Assembly: GCF_017329605.1 (NCBI RefSeq)
Contig: NZ_JAFMTY010000008.1
Span: forward strand, 62,001 to 126,000
Direction of reading: 5' to 3'
DNA length: 64,000 bases
From: Alicyclobacillus fructus
Lineage (GTDB): Bacteria > Bacillota > Bacilli > Alicyclobacillales > Alicyclobacillaceae
Part shown: positions 55,316-63,733 of the stretch, piece after piece
Layout: the number at the start of each line of letters is the position of its first letter
Numbering within the stretch: the stretch's first letter is position 1
Notes under the pieces: generated by a model
Seen by the model: only the letters and a program-made list of their open reading frames with translations
Told to the model about the DNA's origin: nothing
Database searches by the model: none
Translations under genes and position numbers: made by a program

Positions 55316-56263
55316 ATGAGATGGCGCTGGCCCATGGGGGTTGTGACCTTTGCCCTCGTCGCGAGTGTCCTGTGGACGCCTGGGGCGCTGACCGCGCGCG
55401 CCGACTCGAACTTGCCCGACGACCGCGCGACAGCCAGCCAACAGTTGGCATCCGCGTCTTCTGAGGCCGGTGCGGCGTCGACGTCCGGCGCACCGACGAG
55501 TTCAGGCGTCGCACCCAATCCCGTGCACGCGCCGGACGACCAGCCGGAGAGCGGGACAAGAGCCGGTTCGGCCGGAAACGGCAACGCACCTGCCGAAGAC
55601 CACGTCGTGCGGGTCCTCGTCATCGGCTCGTCGGTCGCACGCGGCTGGAAGGACCCGACGGGGGGAGGCTATCTTCACCGCACGTTCACGGCCTTGTCCT
55701 CGCTCACGCCGGTGACCTATGACGTGATCGACAAAGCGGAACCGGGCAAGGGCGTGCTCAGCATTCGGGACACGTACGTGAATTGGCTGGACACGTACGA
55801 GCCGCAGATCGTGTGTATCGCGTGGGGCGGCCTCGACGACCTGTACCAGCACACGCCGCTTGAGGTCTACGACGCGCAGGTGAAGTGGCAGATCGAAGAG
55901 GCGCTTGATCATCACGCCATCGTCATGCTCGTGACGACGCCCGTGTCCAAGGCGTCGTACACCACGTACCGTGTGGCGCAACAAAGGCTCATGCAGAGCG
56001 AAATTCAGGTGGCGAACAGCTTCCACAACCCGAACGTGTACGTGTTCAACCTGTTTGACCAGATGAAGGCCTATCTCCGGGATCATCACGAAAACGTGCA
56101 GCCGTTGATGAACGACAGCTGGCACCCCAATTCGAAAGGGCACGCGCTTGCGGCTCAGCTGTTGGTGAAGGACATCCTCGCGAAATTCCCTGTCACCGCG
56201 CCCGTCTTCAAGGCGGGACCATCGACCTCGTCGGGCCATACCGAGGGCGGATCGGCATCCTGA
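55316..56263 (+). CDS. secreted SGNH/GDSL hydrolase-like protein, paralog 1
   Basis: A 315-residue exported protein. After a basic start and hydrophobic signal segment (GVVTFALVASVLWTPG) comes a Ser/Ala/Gly-rich linker to about residue 95, then the SGNH fold: block I VIGSSVARGW (Ser), IAWGGLDDLYQH near block III (Asp in place of the usual Asn) and block V DSWHPNSKGH (Asp and His). It probably adds or removes acyl groups on a surface polymer, together with the acyltransferase encoded divergently. Start is uncertain: ATG 55316 behind GGGGGG, or ATG 55283. Confidence 0.8.
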   Translation: MRWRWPMGVVTFALVASVLWTPGALTARADSNLPDDRATASQQLASASSEAGAASTSGAPTSSGVAPNPVHAPDDQPESGTRAGSAGNGNAPAEDHVVRVLVIGSSVARGWKDPTGGGYLHRTFTALSSLTPVTYDVIDKAEPGKGVLSIRDTYVNWLDTYEPQIVCIAWGGLDDLYQHTPLEVYDAQVKWQIEEALDHHAIVMLVTTPVSKASYTTYRVAQQRLMQSEIQVANSFHNPNVYVFNLFDQMKAYLRDHHENVQPLMNDSWHPNSKGHALAAQLLVKDILAKFPVTAPVFKAGPSTSSGHTEGGSAS

Positions 56264-56278
56264 AGGGATTTCGAAGAG

Positions 56279-56305
56279 AAGCGCCTGATGTGGGCGCTTT
56301 TTTTA
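56279..56305 (+). terminator. intrinsic terminator of SGNH paralog 1
   Basis: AAGCGCC pairs with GGCGCTT and is followed by seven T on the plus strand. Confidence 0.9.
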
Positions 56306-56385
56306 TGGCTTGGCGGCCTTCATGGACAACGGGCCGAACCAGGACGGAGGACCGGACGGGACCATTTTTGTCGACGGGGAATCGG

Positions 56386-56391
56386 TATAAT
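56386..56391 (+). promoter_or_regulatory. -10 element of SGNH paralog 2
   Basis: A perfect TATAAT 36 bases before the start codon; the -35 region is weak. It shows that the second SGNH gene has its own promoter after the terminator of the first. Confidence 0.5.
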
Positions 56392-56427
56392 AAGGGACAC
56401 AACGCCACAGGAAATGAGGTTCGCAGC

Positions 56428-57228
56428 ATGGCCATGGACATGGGAGGACGTCGCTTCAAGGTGTGGCTTGGCGCCTGCGCGGTCGTCTGCGCCGTCAGCG
56501 CCTGCGGGACCGGCACAGCGGACAACGCGCCCACGGCGCCCGAAAGCGCGCAGTCGGCGGCGCGGCAGACGAGTCCCTATCCGCTCATTGCTCACCCGTC
56601 CGCGCAGCCGGTCGTCGCGATGGGTGTGGGCGGCTCCGTCGCACACGGATGGGATGACAAGACCGGCGGAGGCTATCTCGTGCGAGCGTTTCAGAAACTG
56701 ACGAAGATCGGCCCCATATCCTTTCAGTTCATCAATAAATCCATCGAAGGTTACGGCCCCACGCAGATGGCGACCAAATACACCGAGTTTCTCAGCGAAA
56801 TCCATCCCCAGGTCGTGGTCATCTCGTGGGGCATGTTGGATGACATCGCCAACAAGACGCCCATCGCCGCGTTTGAACAAGCCGTTCAATCTGAAATTCG
56901 ACAGGCGCTTGCCGCGCACGCGGACGTGGTCGTCGTCACACCGCCGCCCACCGGAGCGTCCTATGGACACGATCAAGCGCCCGAAAGCCAACTCGTCGCG
57001 GACGAAATTCGCGTGGCAAAACAATTTAAGACCCCGGACGTGATCGTCGTCGATTTGTTTAACCAGATGAAGCGCTACCTCGCTATCCATCATCAGTCCA
57101 TCCAGATGTACAGCGCGGACGACTGGCACCCCAACACGCTCGGCCATGAATTGGCGGGATCGCTTTTGGCCCAGGATCTGCAGGGCACACTCGTGCCTGC
57201 CGAGAGCGCCAAGCCGAGCTCAGGATGA
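56428..57228 (+). CDS. SGNH/GDSL hydrolase-like lipoprotein, paralog 2
   Basis: A 266-residue protein with a lipoprotein signal: a hydrophobic run ending in AVSAC, so Cys24 or so should be lipidated. The mature part is a paralog of the protein encoded just upstream: block I GVGGSVAHGWDDKTGGGYL, ISWGMLDDIANKTP near block III (again Asp for Asn) and block V DDWHPNTLGH. It would act at the outer membrane face, perhaps as an esterase or transferase for acetyl groups. Start is the ATG at 56428 with GAGG eight bases upstream; the frame is open further up without an RBS. Confidence 0.85.
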   Translation: MAMDMGGRRFKVWLGACAVVCAVSACGTGTADNAPTAPESAQSAARQTSPYPLIAHPSAQPVVAMGVGGSVAHGWDDKTGGGYLVRAFQKLTKIGPISFQFINKSIEGYGPTQMATKYTEFLSEIHPQVVVISWGMLDDIANKTPIAAFEQAVQSEIRQALAAHADVVVVTPPPTGASYGHDQAPESQLVADEIRVAKQFKTPDVIVVDLFNQMKRYLAIHHQSIQMYSADDWHPNTLGHELAGSLLAQDLQGTLVPAESAKPSSG

Positions 57229-57268
57229 GCACCGGCGCCAGCCTGTGCGCAATCCGCCGCGCCTAAGC

Positions 57269-57637
57269 TCACTCAAATCCCCACACCTCGGGCAGCGGAA
57301 TGCCGTGTCGATCCGACAGCTCGGCGAGATCGGCCCACACGTCGTCCGAGATGGGAATCCCTCGGCGGCTGCGCCTCAGGCGTTCGCGATGACGGCGCTC
57401 ACCCGGCACGCGAACGGATGTGTGCCGCGCCGCGGCCGGCGTGTCGTGCATCTCCTCCACCAAGGCGGCCATGCGCTCCAAAAACGGCGTTTGGCCCACG
57501 AAATACTCGGGATGAACAGTGGCGGACCAATCCGCATCGCGTTCATCGACGTCAAACAGGCACGGGCAAAATCCTGCAGCGAAGGAGGCGCGACGAGCCT
57601 CTCCAAACGCTATCACTCCCCAAGGTCTGCGCCTCAT
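57269..57637 (-). CDS. small protein of unknown function, coupled to the OatA-like gene
   Basis: A 122-residue reading frame I do not recognise. It starts at an ATG (57637) that overlaps the stop of the acyltransferase gene as ATGA, so it would be made by coupled translation. The chain has no membrane helix, is rich in Arg and acidic residues, and contains two cysteines (FCPCLFDVDE). The segment ISDDVWADLAELSDRHGIP looks like a folded helical end. Being in the same message, it may help the acyltransferase. The frame has the codon bias of its neighbours, but no homolog is known to me, so it stays hypothetical. Confidence 0.55.
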   Translation of the reverse strand: MRRRPWGVIAFGEARRASFAAGFCPCLFDVDERDADWSATVHPEYFVGQTPFLERMAALVEEMHDTPAAARHTSVRVPGERRHRERLRRSRRGIPISDDVWADLAELSDRHGIPLPEVWGFE

Positions 57638-59532
57638 TGCTCCACCGCCTGCGCGACCAGCTTCGCGTACACCATGGCGCCCGTGGGATTCAGATGGACG
57701 CCGTCCTGCCAGAAATACTCCGGATGTCCCGCGCTCGCCTGATACCAGTTGACGAGAACCACGTGCGGATACGTGGCCGCCACCTGGGCCAGCGTCTGAT
57801 TGACCGCGTTTTGCCACGGGCGAGGCACGCGCGTGTTGACCAAGACGATCTTTTGAACCGGTCCGAGCGATTGGAGCACGGAGACGAGTTGCTGTTTGGT
57901 GAAAGGCCCATTGGTACCAAGCTCCAAGATGACGATCCGGCCCAATTCTCGTTTCGCCTTTAACGCCTGGATCACCTGCGGCGCTTGGTACATCTGGCGC
58001 CCCACTTGCCCGTCGCACACGATGCCCGGCAAGAGCTTCTCGAGATCGCCCTCGATGTCGATCATCACCGAATCGCCAATCGCGGTCACGCCGACGCCCG
58101 AAGCCTTCTTTGCCTTCGTATTGGCGATGGTGCGCACGTTCACGCTGTGCGGGGTGCCAGGAGTCGAAGACGGGTGAGGCGCGGCGGACGTATCCTTTGG
58201 CGTCTGCCCACCGCTCGATGCGCCCTTGGTGCCTTCGAGAGCGGCCTTATCCCCCGATCCGCCCGCCAGCGTCGCCTTCGCGTGCACCTTGCCCAGAGAT
58301 GCCACCACGGGATAGGCGGTCATGCCCGCGCAGAACAGGATGGCGACCCCCGCCACCAAGCCGGTTCCATACACCAGGCGGCGCCGACCGCTGCGAACGC
58401 GCCGCGTGCGCTCGACGGCGCGACGGGCTGTGCGTTCCGCCTTTCGCTGTTTCCCGAGGCGCCGGATGGGCTCCTCGACGACTCGCCACGACACCGCGGC
58501 GATGGCCACGGCCAAACCCGCCTGCCACGCGGCGCGCCACGGGTTGAAGTCGTTCGCATCGATGAGCGGCGTCGTCAACGCGATGATCGGAAAGTGCCAG
58601 AGGTAGATGCCATACGAGCGCACACCGAGCCAGCGCCAGGGCTGCGATCCGAACGCGCGGCCCAACCACGTGCTTGGGTGCGCCAGGCACGCTACCAGTG
58701 CTGCGGTGGCAATCGAGAGAATCACGAGACCGCCGCGATACAAAAACGGCTCATACTCGTTCGTCTTCCAGATCATCCAGAGAATGGCCAGGAGGCTCAC
58801 CAGGCCGACGAGATCGAGCAACAGGCGGCGGCGAGGCGCGAGCGGCCGGTCAAACCCGCTCGATGGCCAAATGAACGCCAGCATGGCGCCGATGAGAAGC
58901 CCGAACGCGCGCGTGTCCGTCCCGTCGTAGACGCGCGTCGGATCCATGCCCGGTTGATACAGCACGCCCATCCAGACAGCTGAAGCGAGCGCGAGAACGC
59001 CGGTGAAGGCGAGGACGCGCCCGCGCCGCCGCAGGACCGAGAGGGCAAAGAGAAGAAGCAGCGGCCAAAGCAGGTAGAACTGTTCCTCCACCGCCAGCGA
59101 CCAGAGGTGACCGAGCGGCGTCTGGCGGCCAAAGCTCTGGAAATAAGAGACCTTGTGAAAGATGAACCACCAGTTGCTCACGTAGAAGAACGACGCCACG
59201 GCGTCGTGAAAGAACTGCGAAAACTGGGCGCGATCTGCCAAATACACCCAGATCATCACGATGGCGAGCATCACGACGAGCGCTGGGAGCAGACGCCGCG
59301 CCCGCCGCAGCCAAAACTGCTTGAAGTCGATGCGCCCCGTGTTTCGCCACTCCGACACGAGGAGATCCGTGATCAAATAACCTGAGAGTACGAAGAAGAC
59401 CTGAACGCCGAGCAGACCTCCGGGCGCCCCGCCCCAATTCACGTGATACGCGATCACGGCGAGCACCGCAAGCGCTCGCAATCCGTCCAGTCCTGGCATG
59501 TACCGGCCATGCCCGCCCATCGGCTTCGGCAT
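57634..59532 (-). CDS. OatA-like O-acyltransferase: acyltransferase-3 plus SGNH domain
   Basis: A 632-residue fusion. Residues about 12-390 are an acyltransferase-3 membrane domain (YMPGLDGLRALAVLAVIAYH, then GVQVFFVLSGYLITDLL), and RVVEEPIRRLGK ends it. After a basic stretch and one more helix comes a Ser/Thr/Pro linker and an extracellular SGNH domain: AIGDSVMIDIEGDL (Ser), LELGTNGPFT (block III, Asn present) and QDGVHLNPTG (Asp and His). OatA proteins put acetyl groups on peptidoglycan muramic acid or on other wall polymers. Start is the ATG at 59532 with GGAGG 11 bases upstream. The small gene at 57269 is coupled downstream. Confidence 0.93.
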   Translation of the reverse strand: MPKPMGGHGRYMPGLDGLRALAVLAVIAYHVNWGGAPGGLLGVQVFFVLSGYLITDLLVSEWRNTGRIDFKQFWLRRARRLLPALVVMLAIVMIWVYLADRAQFSQFFHDAVASFFYVSNWWFIFHKVSYFQSFGRQTPLGHLWSLAVEEQFYLLWPLLLLFALSVLRRRGRVLAFTGVLALASAVWMGVLYQPGMDPTRVYDGTDTRAFGLLIGAMLAFIWPSSGFDRPLAPRRRLLLDLVGLVSLLAILWMIWKTNEYEPFLYRGGLVILSIATAALVACLAHPSTWLGRAFGSQPWRWLGVRSYGIYLWHFPIIALTTPLIDANDFNPWRAAWQAGLAVAIAAVSWRVVEEPIRRLGKQRKAERTARRAVERTRRVRSGRRRLVYGTGLVAGVAILFCAGMTAYPVVASLGKVHAKATLAGGSGDKAALEGTKGASSGGQTPKDTSAAPHPSSTPGTPHSVNVRTIANTKAKKASGVGVTAIGDSVMIDIEGDLEKLLPGIVCDGQVGRQMYQAPQVIQALKAKRELGRIVILELGTNGPFTKQQLVSVLQSLGPVQKIVLVNTRVPRPWQNAVNQTLAQVAATYPHVVLVNWYQASAGHPEYFWQDGVHLNPTGAMVYAKLVAQAVEQ

Positions 59533-59697
59533 TGTCTGTAACTCCTCCCGTCGGCGCAATCCGTGTCGAAATTCCCCGTTTCGATTATATCTAGGAGACG
59601 AGCGAACTGGGCGGCGTGTTACATGGAAATTTGTCGATGCTCGCGGCCCGGCAAACCGACGAGATCGACCGGATTCGACAAACGGACCGGCTCCGCC

Positions 59698-60048
59698 TCA
59701 CCCCTTTGGCCGAAAGAAGACGGCCGTCAGGAAGGCGAACACGATGGCCGCCGAGATGCCCGCGCTCGTCAACTCGAAGATGCCGGTGATGACGCCGACC
59801 AACCCGTGCGCCTTGCCTTCCGCGATGGCCCCCTGCACGAGCGCGTTGCCGAACGACGTGATGGGCACGGTGGCGCCGGCCCCCGCAAAGCGGACGATGG
59901 GATCGTACAGGCCGAGTCCGCCGAGCACGGCGCCCGCCACCACCAGGATGGACACCACGTTCGCCGGAGGCAGGCGAAAGGCGTCCATGAGCAGTTGACC
60001 TACCAGGCAGATGGCGCCGCCGACGAGAAACGCCCACAGGTACGTCAT
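59698..60048 (-). CDS. spoVAE: stage V sporulation protein AE (SpoVAEb)
   Basis: A 116-residue membrane protein with four hydrophobic segments: [54 protein letters not shown] and [13 protein letters not shown]. It matches SpoVAEb, part of the channel for dipicolinic acid in the spore inner membrane. The ATG at 60048 overlaps the spoVAD stop as ATGA, with GGAGG nine bases before. Last gene of the operon. Confidence 0.95.
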   Translation of the reverse strand: MTYLWAFLVGGAICLVGQLLMDAFRLPPANVVSILVVAGAVLGGLGLYDPIVRFAGAGATVPITSFGNALVQGAIAEGKAHGLVGVITGIFELTSAGISAAIVFAFLTAVFFRPKG

Positions 60049-61091
60049 GGCGCGTCCCCTCCTGTCCGATGCAGCGCTTCGGGCCATTCCATGGCGACCG
60101 CGTGCGCGATGCAGGGGATGGTCTCCTTCTGCTGATACGAAATGGGGGATAACAAGGCGCCGGTCGCCACCACAAGGACGCGGCGCAACTCGCCATCGCG
60201 CAGCCTTCGCTGGATGTGCCCGTACGCCACCGACGCCGAGCAACCGCATCCGCTTCCGCCAGCCAGGACCTCCGGGAGATCGCCGTAGATGAGGACGCCC
60301 GCGTCTTGATAGCGATCCTGCGGAATGTCGACCCGGTGCTCCACCAGGAGATCGCGCAGGATGCGGGAGCCGACGCGGCCGAGATCGCCCGTGAGGACGA
60401 GATCGTAATAGTCGTACGGGAGGTCGAAGTCGCGAAAGTGACTAATGAGGGTGTCGAGCGCCGCCGGCGCCATGGCGGCGCCCATGTTGAACGGATCGGA
60501 CAGGCCCATGTCCACGACCCGTCCGATGGTGGCCCTCGTCACCACCGGGTGTTCACCCTTGCCGTCGTTTGGGGCGACGATCGCGGCCGCTCCCGCCGTC
60601 ACGGTCCACTGCGCGGTGGGGGGCTTCTGCGCGCCGTACTCCGTGGGATACCGGTAGTGCTTCTCCACTGCGGCGTTGTGGCTCACCGTGGCCGCGAGGG
60701 CGTAGCGAGCCGAGCGGGTGTTCACGAGCAATGACGCGATCGCCAGCCCCTCCATCGACGTGGAACACGCGCCAAAGATGCCAAGGTAGGGCATGGCAAG
60801 CGTTCTCGCGGCGAACGAGGACGAGATGATCTGGTTCATCAGGTCCCCCGCAATGAGAAAGGAGACCGCGTCCTTGGTGATCCCCGCCTTTTCGATGGCC
60901 TTCTGGCACGCCTCGTCGAGCAAGGTCCGTTCCGCCTGCTCCCAGCTCTTCTGCTCCATGCGGATGTCTGCGTGCAGGAGGTCGAAGTCGTCGGCGAGCG
61001 GCCCCTTGGCCTCCATCGGCCCGCCGATGGCCGCGGTGGACAGGATTATCGGTTGATGTTCGAACAGCCAGCTCTGGTGTCCCTGGAGCAT
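60045..61091 (-). CDS. spoVAD: stage V sporulation protein AD
   Basis: A 348-residue soluble protein with a thiolase-like fold: [21 protein letters not shown] and the late glycine-rich [18 protein letters not shown]. SpoVAD binds dipicolinic acid and works with the SpoVA channel in spore formation and germination. Start is the ATG at 61091, six bases after GGAGG, three bases after spoVAC ends. Confidence 0.97.
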   Translation of the reverse strand: MLQGHQSWLFEHQPIILSTAAIGGPMEAKGPLADDFDLLHADIRMEQKSWEQAERTLLDEACQKAIEKAGITKDAVSFLIAGDLMNQIISSSFAARTLAMPYLGIFGACSTSMEGLAIASLLVNTRSARYALAATVSHNAAVEKHYRYPTEYGAQKPPTAQWTVTAGAAAIVAPNDGKGEHPVVTRATIGRVVDMGLSDPFNMGAAMAPAALDTLISHFRDFDLPYDYYDLVLTGDLGRVGSRILRDLLVEHRVDIPQDRYQDAGVLIYGDLPEVLAGGSGCGCSASVAYGHIQRRLRDGELRRVLVVATGALLSPISYQQKETIPCIAHAVAMEWPEALHRTGGDAP

Positions 61092-61094
61092 GCT

Positions 61095-61568
61095 CTACCT
61101 CCCCGGTGCGACGAGCGTGTGCAAGAGTCCAATGAAAAAGGCCGCCACGACACCCCAGACGATCACGGCCCCGGCCAACTTGAACATGTTGGCCCCCACG
61201 CCCAGCACCCATCCCTCCGTCTTCGACTCGAGAGCGGCCGAAGCCATCGCGTTCGCAAAACCGGTCACCGGGATGGCGGTGCCCGCCCCGGTGAATTGCG
61301 CGATTTTGTCAAACACGCCGAGTCCCGTGAGCAGACACGTCAGGGCGATGAGCACCGCGACGGTCGGATTGCCCGCGTCTTTGCGGCTAAACCCGCACAC
61401 GTGCACGAAAAAGTCGCTCACCGCCTGGCCGATGACACACACCAAACCGCCCGCCACAAACGCGATCGCCAGATTTCGCGCCATGGGGCGGGCCGGCTCC
61501 CGCGCCGACGCGAACGCCTGATACGCCTGCATCACGGGCGTTGCCCGCTTGAGCTGTGCCTTCGGCAT
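61095..61568 (-). CDS. spoVAC: stage V sporulation protein AC
   Basis: A 157-residue membrane protein with about four helices; FVAGGLVCVIGQAVSDFF, LLTGLGVFDKIAQFTGAGT and IPVTGFANAMASAALE are typical. SpoVAC is thought to be a mechanosensitive channel for dipicolinic acid release. Start is the ATG at 61568 behind AAGGAAGGAG, 16 bases after the 2Duf-like gene. Confidence 0.97.
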   Translation of the reverse strand: MPKAQLKRATPVMQAYQAFASAREPARPMARNLAIAFVAGGLVCVIGQAVSDFFVHVCGFSRKDAGNPTVAVLIALTCLLTGLGVFDKIAQFTGAGTAIPVTGFANAMASAALESKTEGWVLGVGANMFKLAGAVIVWGVVAAFFIGLLHTLVAPGR

Positions 61569-61583
61569 CTTGCGTCTCCTTCC

Positions 61584-62444
61584 TTAATGCAGCAAGTAGG
61601 GTTCCGTCTCGTTCCGAATGCGCTCGACCTGTTTCGCCATGGCGGTGTACTCGCGCTTGGCCACCTCATCGTCCGTGGCGAGCGCATAAAGCTCGAGATC
61701 GGCCTCAGCCTGTTTCAAGAGAATGTGCGTCAACTGGCGCGCCTTGGGCTCGGGGACCTGAATCCTGTCATCGTACAGATCCACGTACAGCTCCCCCGCC
61801 GCGTCCACTTGCGCGAGATAGACGTTCTCCACCGCGACCCCGAGCTTGTCCAGTTCTCCCTTCAACCACCTGCGGTTGAAGCCGAGCGTGGCGAGCCCTT
61901 CGTCCATGATCTTCCCGTCCATGATCACGACCTGAGGCTGCGACTCGGCTGGCACCTTGAGCCCGAGGCGCTTCGGCGTGACCGGCTCTGCCTCCGGCTT
62001 CAACATCACGTTGACGGATCCGTTCGATTCCATGATGGCAAACTCCACATCGGCCACCTTGAACACGTTCTTGGCGCGCAGGTGCTCCAACAGTTCGTCG
62101 GTCGACATCCGCTCCTTGCGCAGATTGTCCTCCAGAATCTTTCCGTTCTGAATCAGGACACGCGCCTTGCCCTCGAGGATGTCGCGCGCCTTCTTGCTCT
62201 TGAGCGCGATAAAGCTCAGCAGAATGGGCAGCGCGGTGTACACGGCCATGGGCAACAGCCCGTGGTACAGGGGCGCCTGTAGCTGATCCGGGATGATGGC
62301 CGCCATGTCGCCGATGGCGATCCCGACGATGTATTCAAAAAACGTGATCTGCGAAAGCTGCCGCTTGCCGATGAGTTTCGCGAACAGAAACATCGCGGCA
62401 AATGCGATGAGCGATCGGATCACGATGGTCAACCACTCGGCCAC
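61584..62444 (-). CDS. 2Duf-like membrane protein: DUF421 plus DUF1657
   Basis: A 286-residue protein. The N-terminal half is DUF421 (YetF-like): a short three-helix membrane part with FAKLIGKRQLSQITFFEYIVG and IAIGDMAA, then a cytosolic domain with NGKILEDNLRKERMS and VVIMDGKIMDEGLATLGF. The C-terminal 65 residues resemble DUF1657 (LLKQAEADLELYALATDDEV), the same family as the small gene just upstream. This domain pair defines the '2Duf' protein encoded with spoVA-2mob operons, known to raise spore wet-heat resistance. Start is a GTG at 62444, seven bases after GGAGG. Confidence 0.9.
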   Translation of the reverse strand: MAEWLTIVIRSLIAFAAMFLFAKLIGKRQLSQITFFEYIVGIAIGDMAAIIPDQLQAPLYHGLLPMAVYTALPILLSFIALKSKKARDILEGKARVLIQNGKILEDNLRKERMSTDELLEHLRAKNVFKVADVEFAIMESNGSVNVMLKPEAEPVTPKRLGLKVPAESQPQVVIMDGKIMDEGLATLGFNRRWLKGELDKLGVAVENVYLAQVDAAGELYVDLYDDRIQVPEPKARQLTHILLKQAEADLELYALATDDEVAKREYTAMAKQVERIRNETEPYLLH

Positions 62445-62503
62445 CCGCTCACCTCCATCGACGTGAAGCGAGCCAGGGAGCGCGCTCCCTGGCGCCGCGC
62501 GGG

Positions 62504-62710
62504 CTAGAAGCCCTTGTATTGAGGTTCCTCCTGCTCGATCTCCGCGACGCGAGCCTGCAGCTGCTGCACCACCTGCTGCGTCTGCTGAGCCGCCTCGGTG
62601 TACAGCTGCTTCGCCTTTTGGTTGTCGGTCGCGAGCGCAAACGATTCGAGGTTCGCCTGCGCGCTCTTCAGGTTCGCGAGCGTCGTCTTGACCTGCTGCG
62701 CGATGGTCAC
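62504..62710 (-). CDS. DUF1657 small protein, first gene of the spoVA operon
   Basis: A 68-residue soluble helical protein: VTIAQQVKTTLANLKSAQAN, ESFALATDNQKAKQLYTEAA and a Gln-rich helix. It is DUF1657, a family restricted to spore formers. The GTG at 62710 is the start, eight bases after GGGGG; the frame is open 30 codons further up, without an RBS. A forespore (sigma-G) promoter is expected upstream, but I could not find an unambiguous one between 62720 and 62820. Confidence 0.9.
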   Translation of the reverse strand: MTIAQQVKTTLANLKSAQANLESFALATDNQKAKQLYTEAAQQTQQVVQQLQARVAEIEQEEPQYKGF

Positions 62711-62822
62711 AGGTTTCACCCCCAATCTGGACCGTAATGTCTCCGAACACAGGCACCGCGTATACATCGATTCACTTGGAAATCGCGGGAAGGACGGCAC
62801 GTTGGCTTCTTGTTGATTTTCG

Positions 62823-62852
62823 TTGCTTTATTTCTGTTGGTTTCGCTATAAT
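62823..62852 (+). promoter_or_regulatory. sigma-A promoter of the lut operon
   Basis: TTGCTT (62823-62828), 18 bases, TATAAT (62847-62852) on the plus strand. The 135-base leader ends in a nine-base hairpin (GACCGCGGC with GCCGCGGTC, about 62947-62971) next to the ribosome-binding site. Confidence 0.7.
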
Positions 62853-62986
62853 GACCCTTGTCACGATATCCGACCCCGTGTCTCTATCGGTGCGCGCCGC
62901 GCCTGTAAGCGTTACACTGGATACGAGACATCCTGTGAAGTGACCGACCGCGGCTTGTCCGGCCGCGGTCATGGAGGTCCTACGCC

Positions 62987-63733
62987 ATGAAAGTGAGCTT
63001 GTTTGTCACCTGCATCGTCGACGCCGTGTTTCCGAAGGTCGGCATCGCCACGACGCGCCTTCTCGAGGCGAGCGGCTGCGAGGTCGATTTCCCCATCGGC
63101 CAGACCTGCTGCGGGCAGCCCGCCTTCAACAGCGGCTACGCGGACGAGGCCCGCCACGTTGCTCGCACGCTCCTCGAGGCGTTTGCCGACGCCGACGCCG
63201 TCGTGAGCCCTTCCGGATCGTGCGTCGGCATGATTCGCCACTACTACCCGGCGCTCTTCGCGGGCGATCCGGCCCTAGCCGAGGAAGCCCGACGCCTCGC
63301 CGAGAAAACCTATGAACTCTCGCAATTTCTCGTCCGCCGCCTGCAGAAGGTGGATTTCGGCGGCCGCTTCCCGCACCGCGTCACGTTCCACCCGTCCTGC
63401 CACGGCTCGCGGTTGCTCGGCGTGCGCGAGGAACCCCTCGAGCTCCTGCGCCACGTGCGCGATCTCGAGCTCGTCGATCTGCCCTACGCCCGCGACTGCT
63501 GCGGCTTCGGCGGCACGTTCTCGGTCAAGATGAGCGAAATTTCAAGCGCCATGGCCGAGGAGAAGGCGGAAAACGTCCTCGGAAGCGGCGCCGACGTGCT
63601 CGTGTCCACGGACATGGGCTGCCTGATGAACATCGGTGGCACGCTCTCCCGCCGCGGCGCGCGCGTGCGCGTGATGCATCTCGCCGAGCTTCTGGCCGAA
63701 GCCGCAGGCCTGACCGAGGAGGTGACCGCATGA
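62987..63733 (+). CDS. lutA: lactate utilisation protein A, Fe-S oxidoreductase subunit
   Basis: A 248-residue protein with two CCG domains, each with cysteine motifs that bind iron-sulfur centres: FPIGQTCCGQPAFNSGY in the first and FHPSCHGSRLLG with YARDCCGFGGTFSVK in the second. LutA, LutB and LutC together oxidise L-lactate to pyruvate. Start is the ATG at 62987, nine bases after GGAGG. The stop overlaps the lutB start as ATGA. Confidence 0.95.
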   Translation: MKVSLFVTCIVDAVFPKVGIATTRLLEASGCEVDFPIGQTCCGQPAFNSGYADEARHVARTLLEAFADADAVVSPSGSCVGMIRHYYPALFAGDPALAEEARRLAEKTYELSQFLVRRLQKVDFGGRFPHRVTFHPSCHGSRLLGVREEPLELLRHVRDLELVDLPYARDCCGFGGTFSVKMSEISSAMAEEKAENVLGSGADVLVSTDMGCLMNIGGTLSRRGARVRVMHLAELLAEAAGLTEEVTA

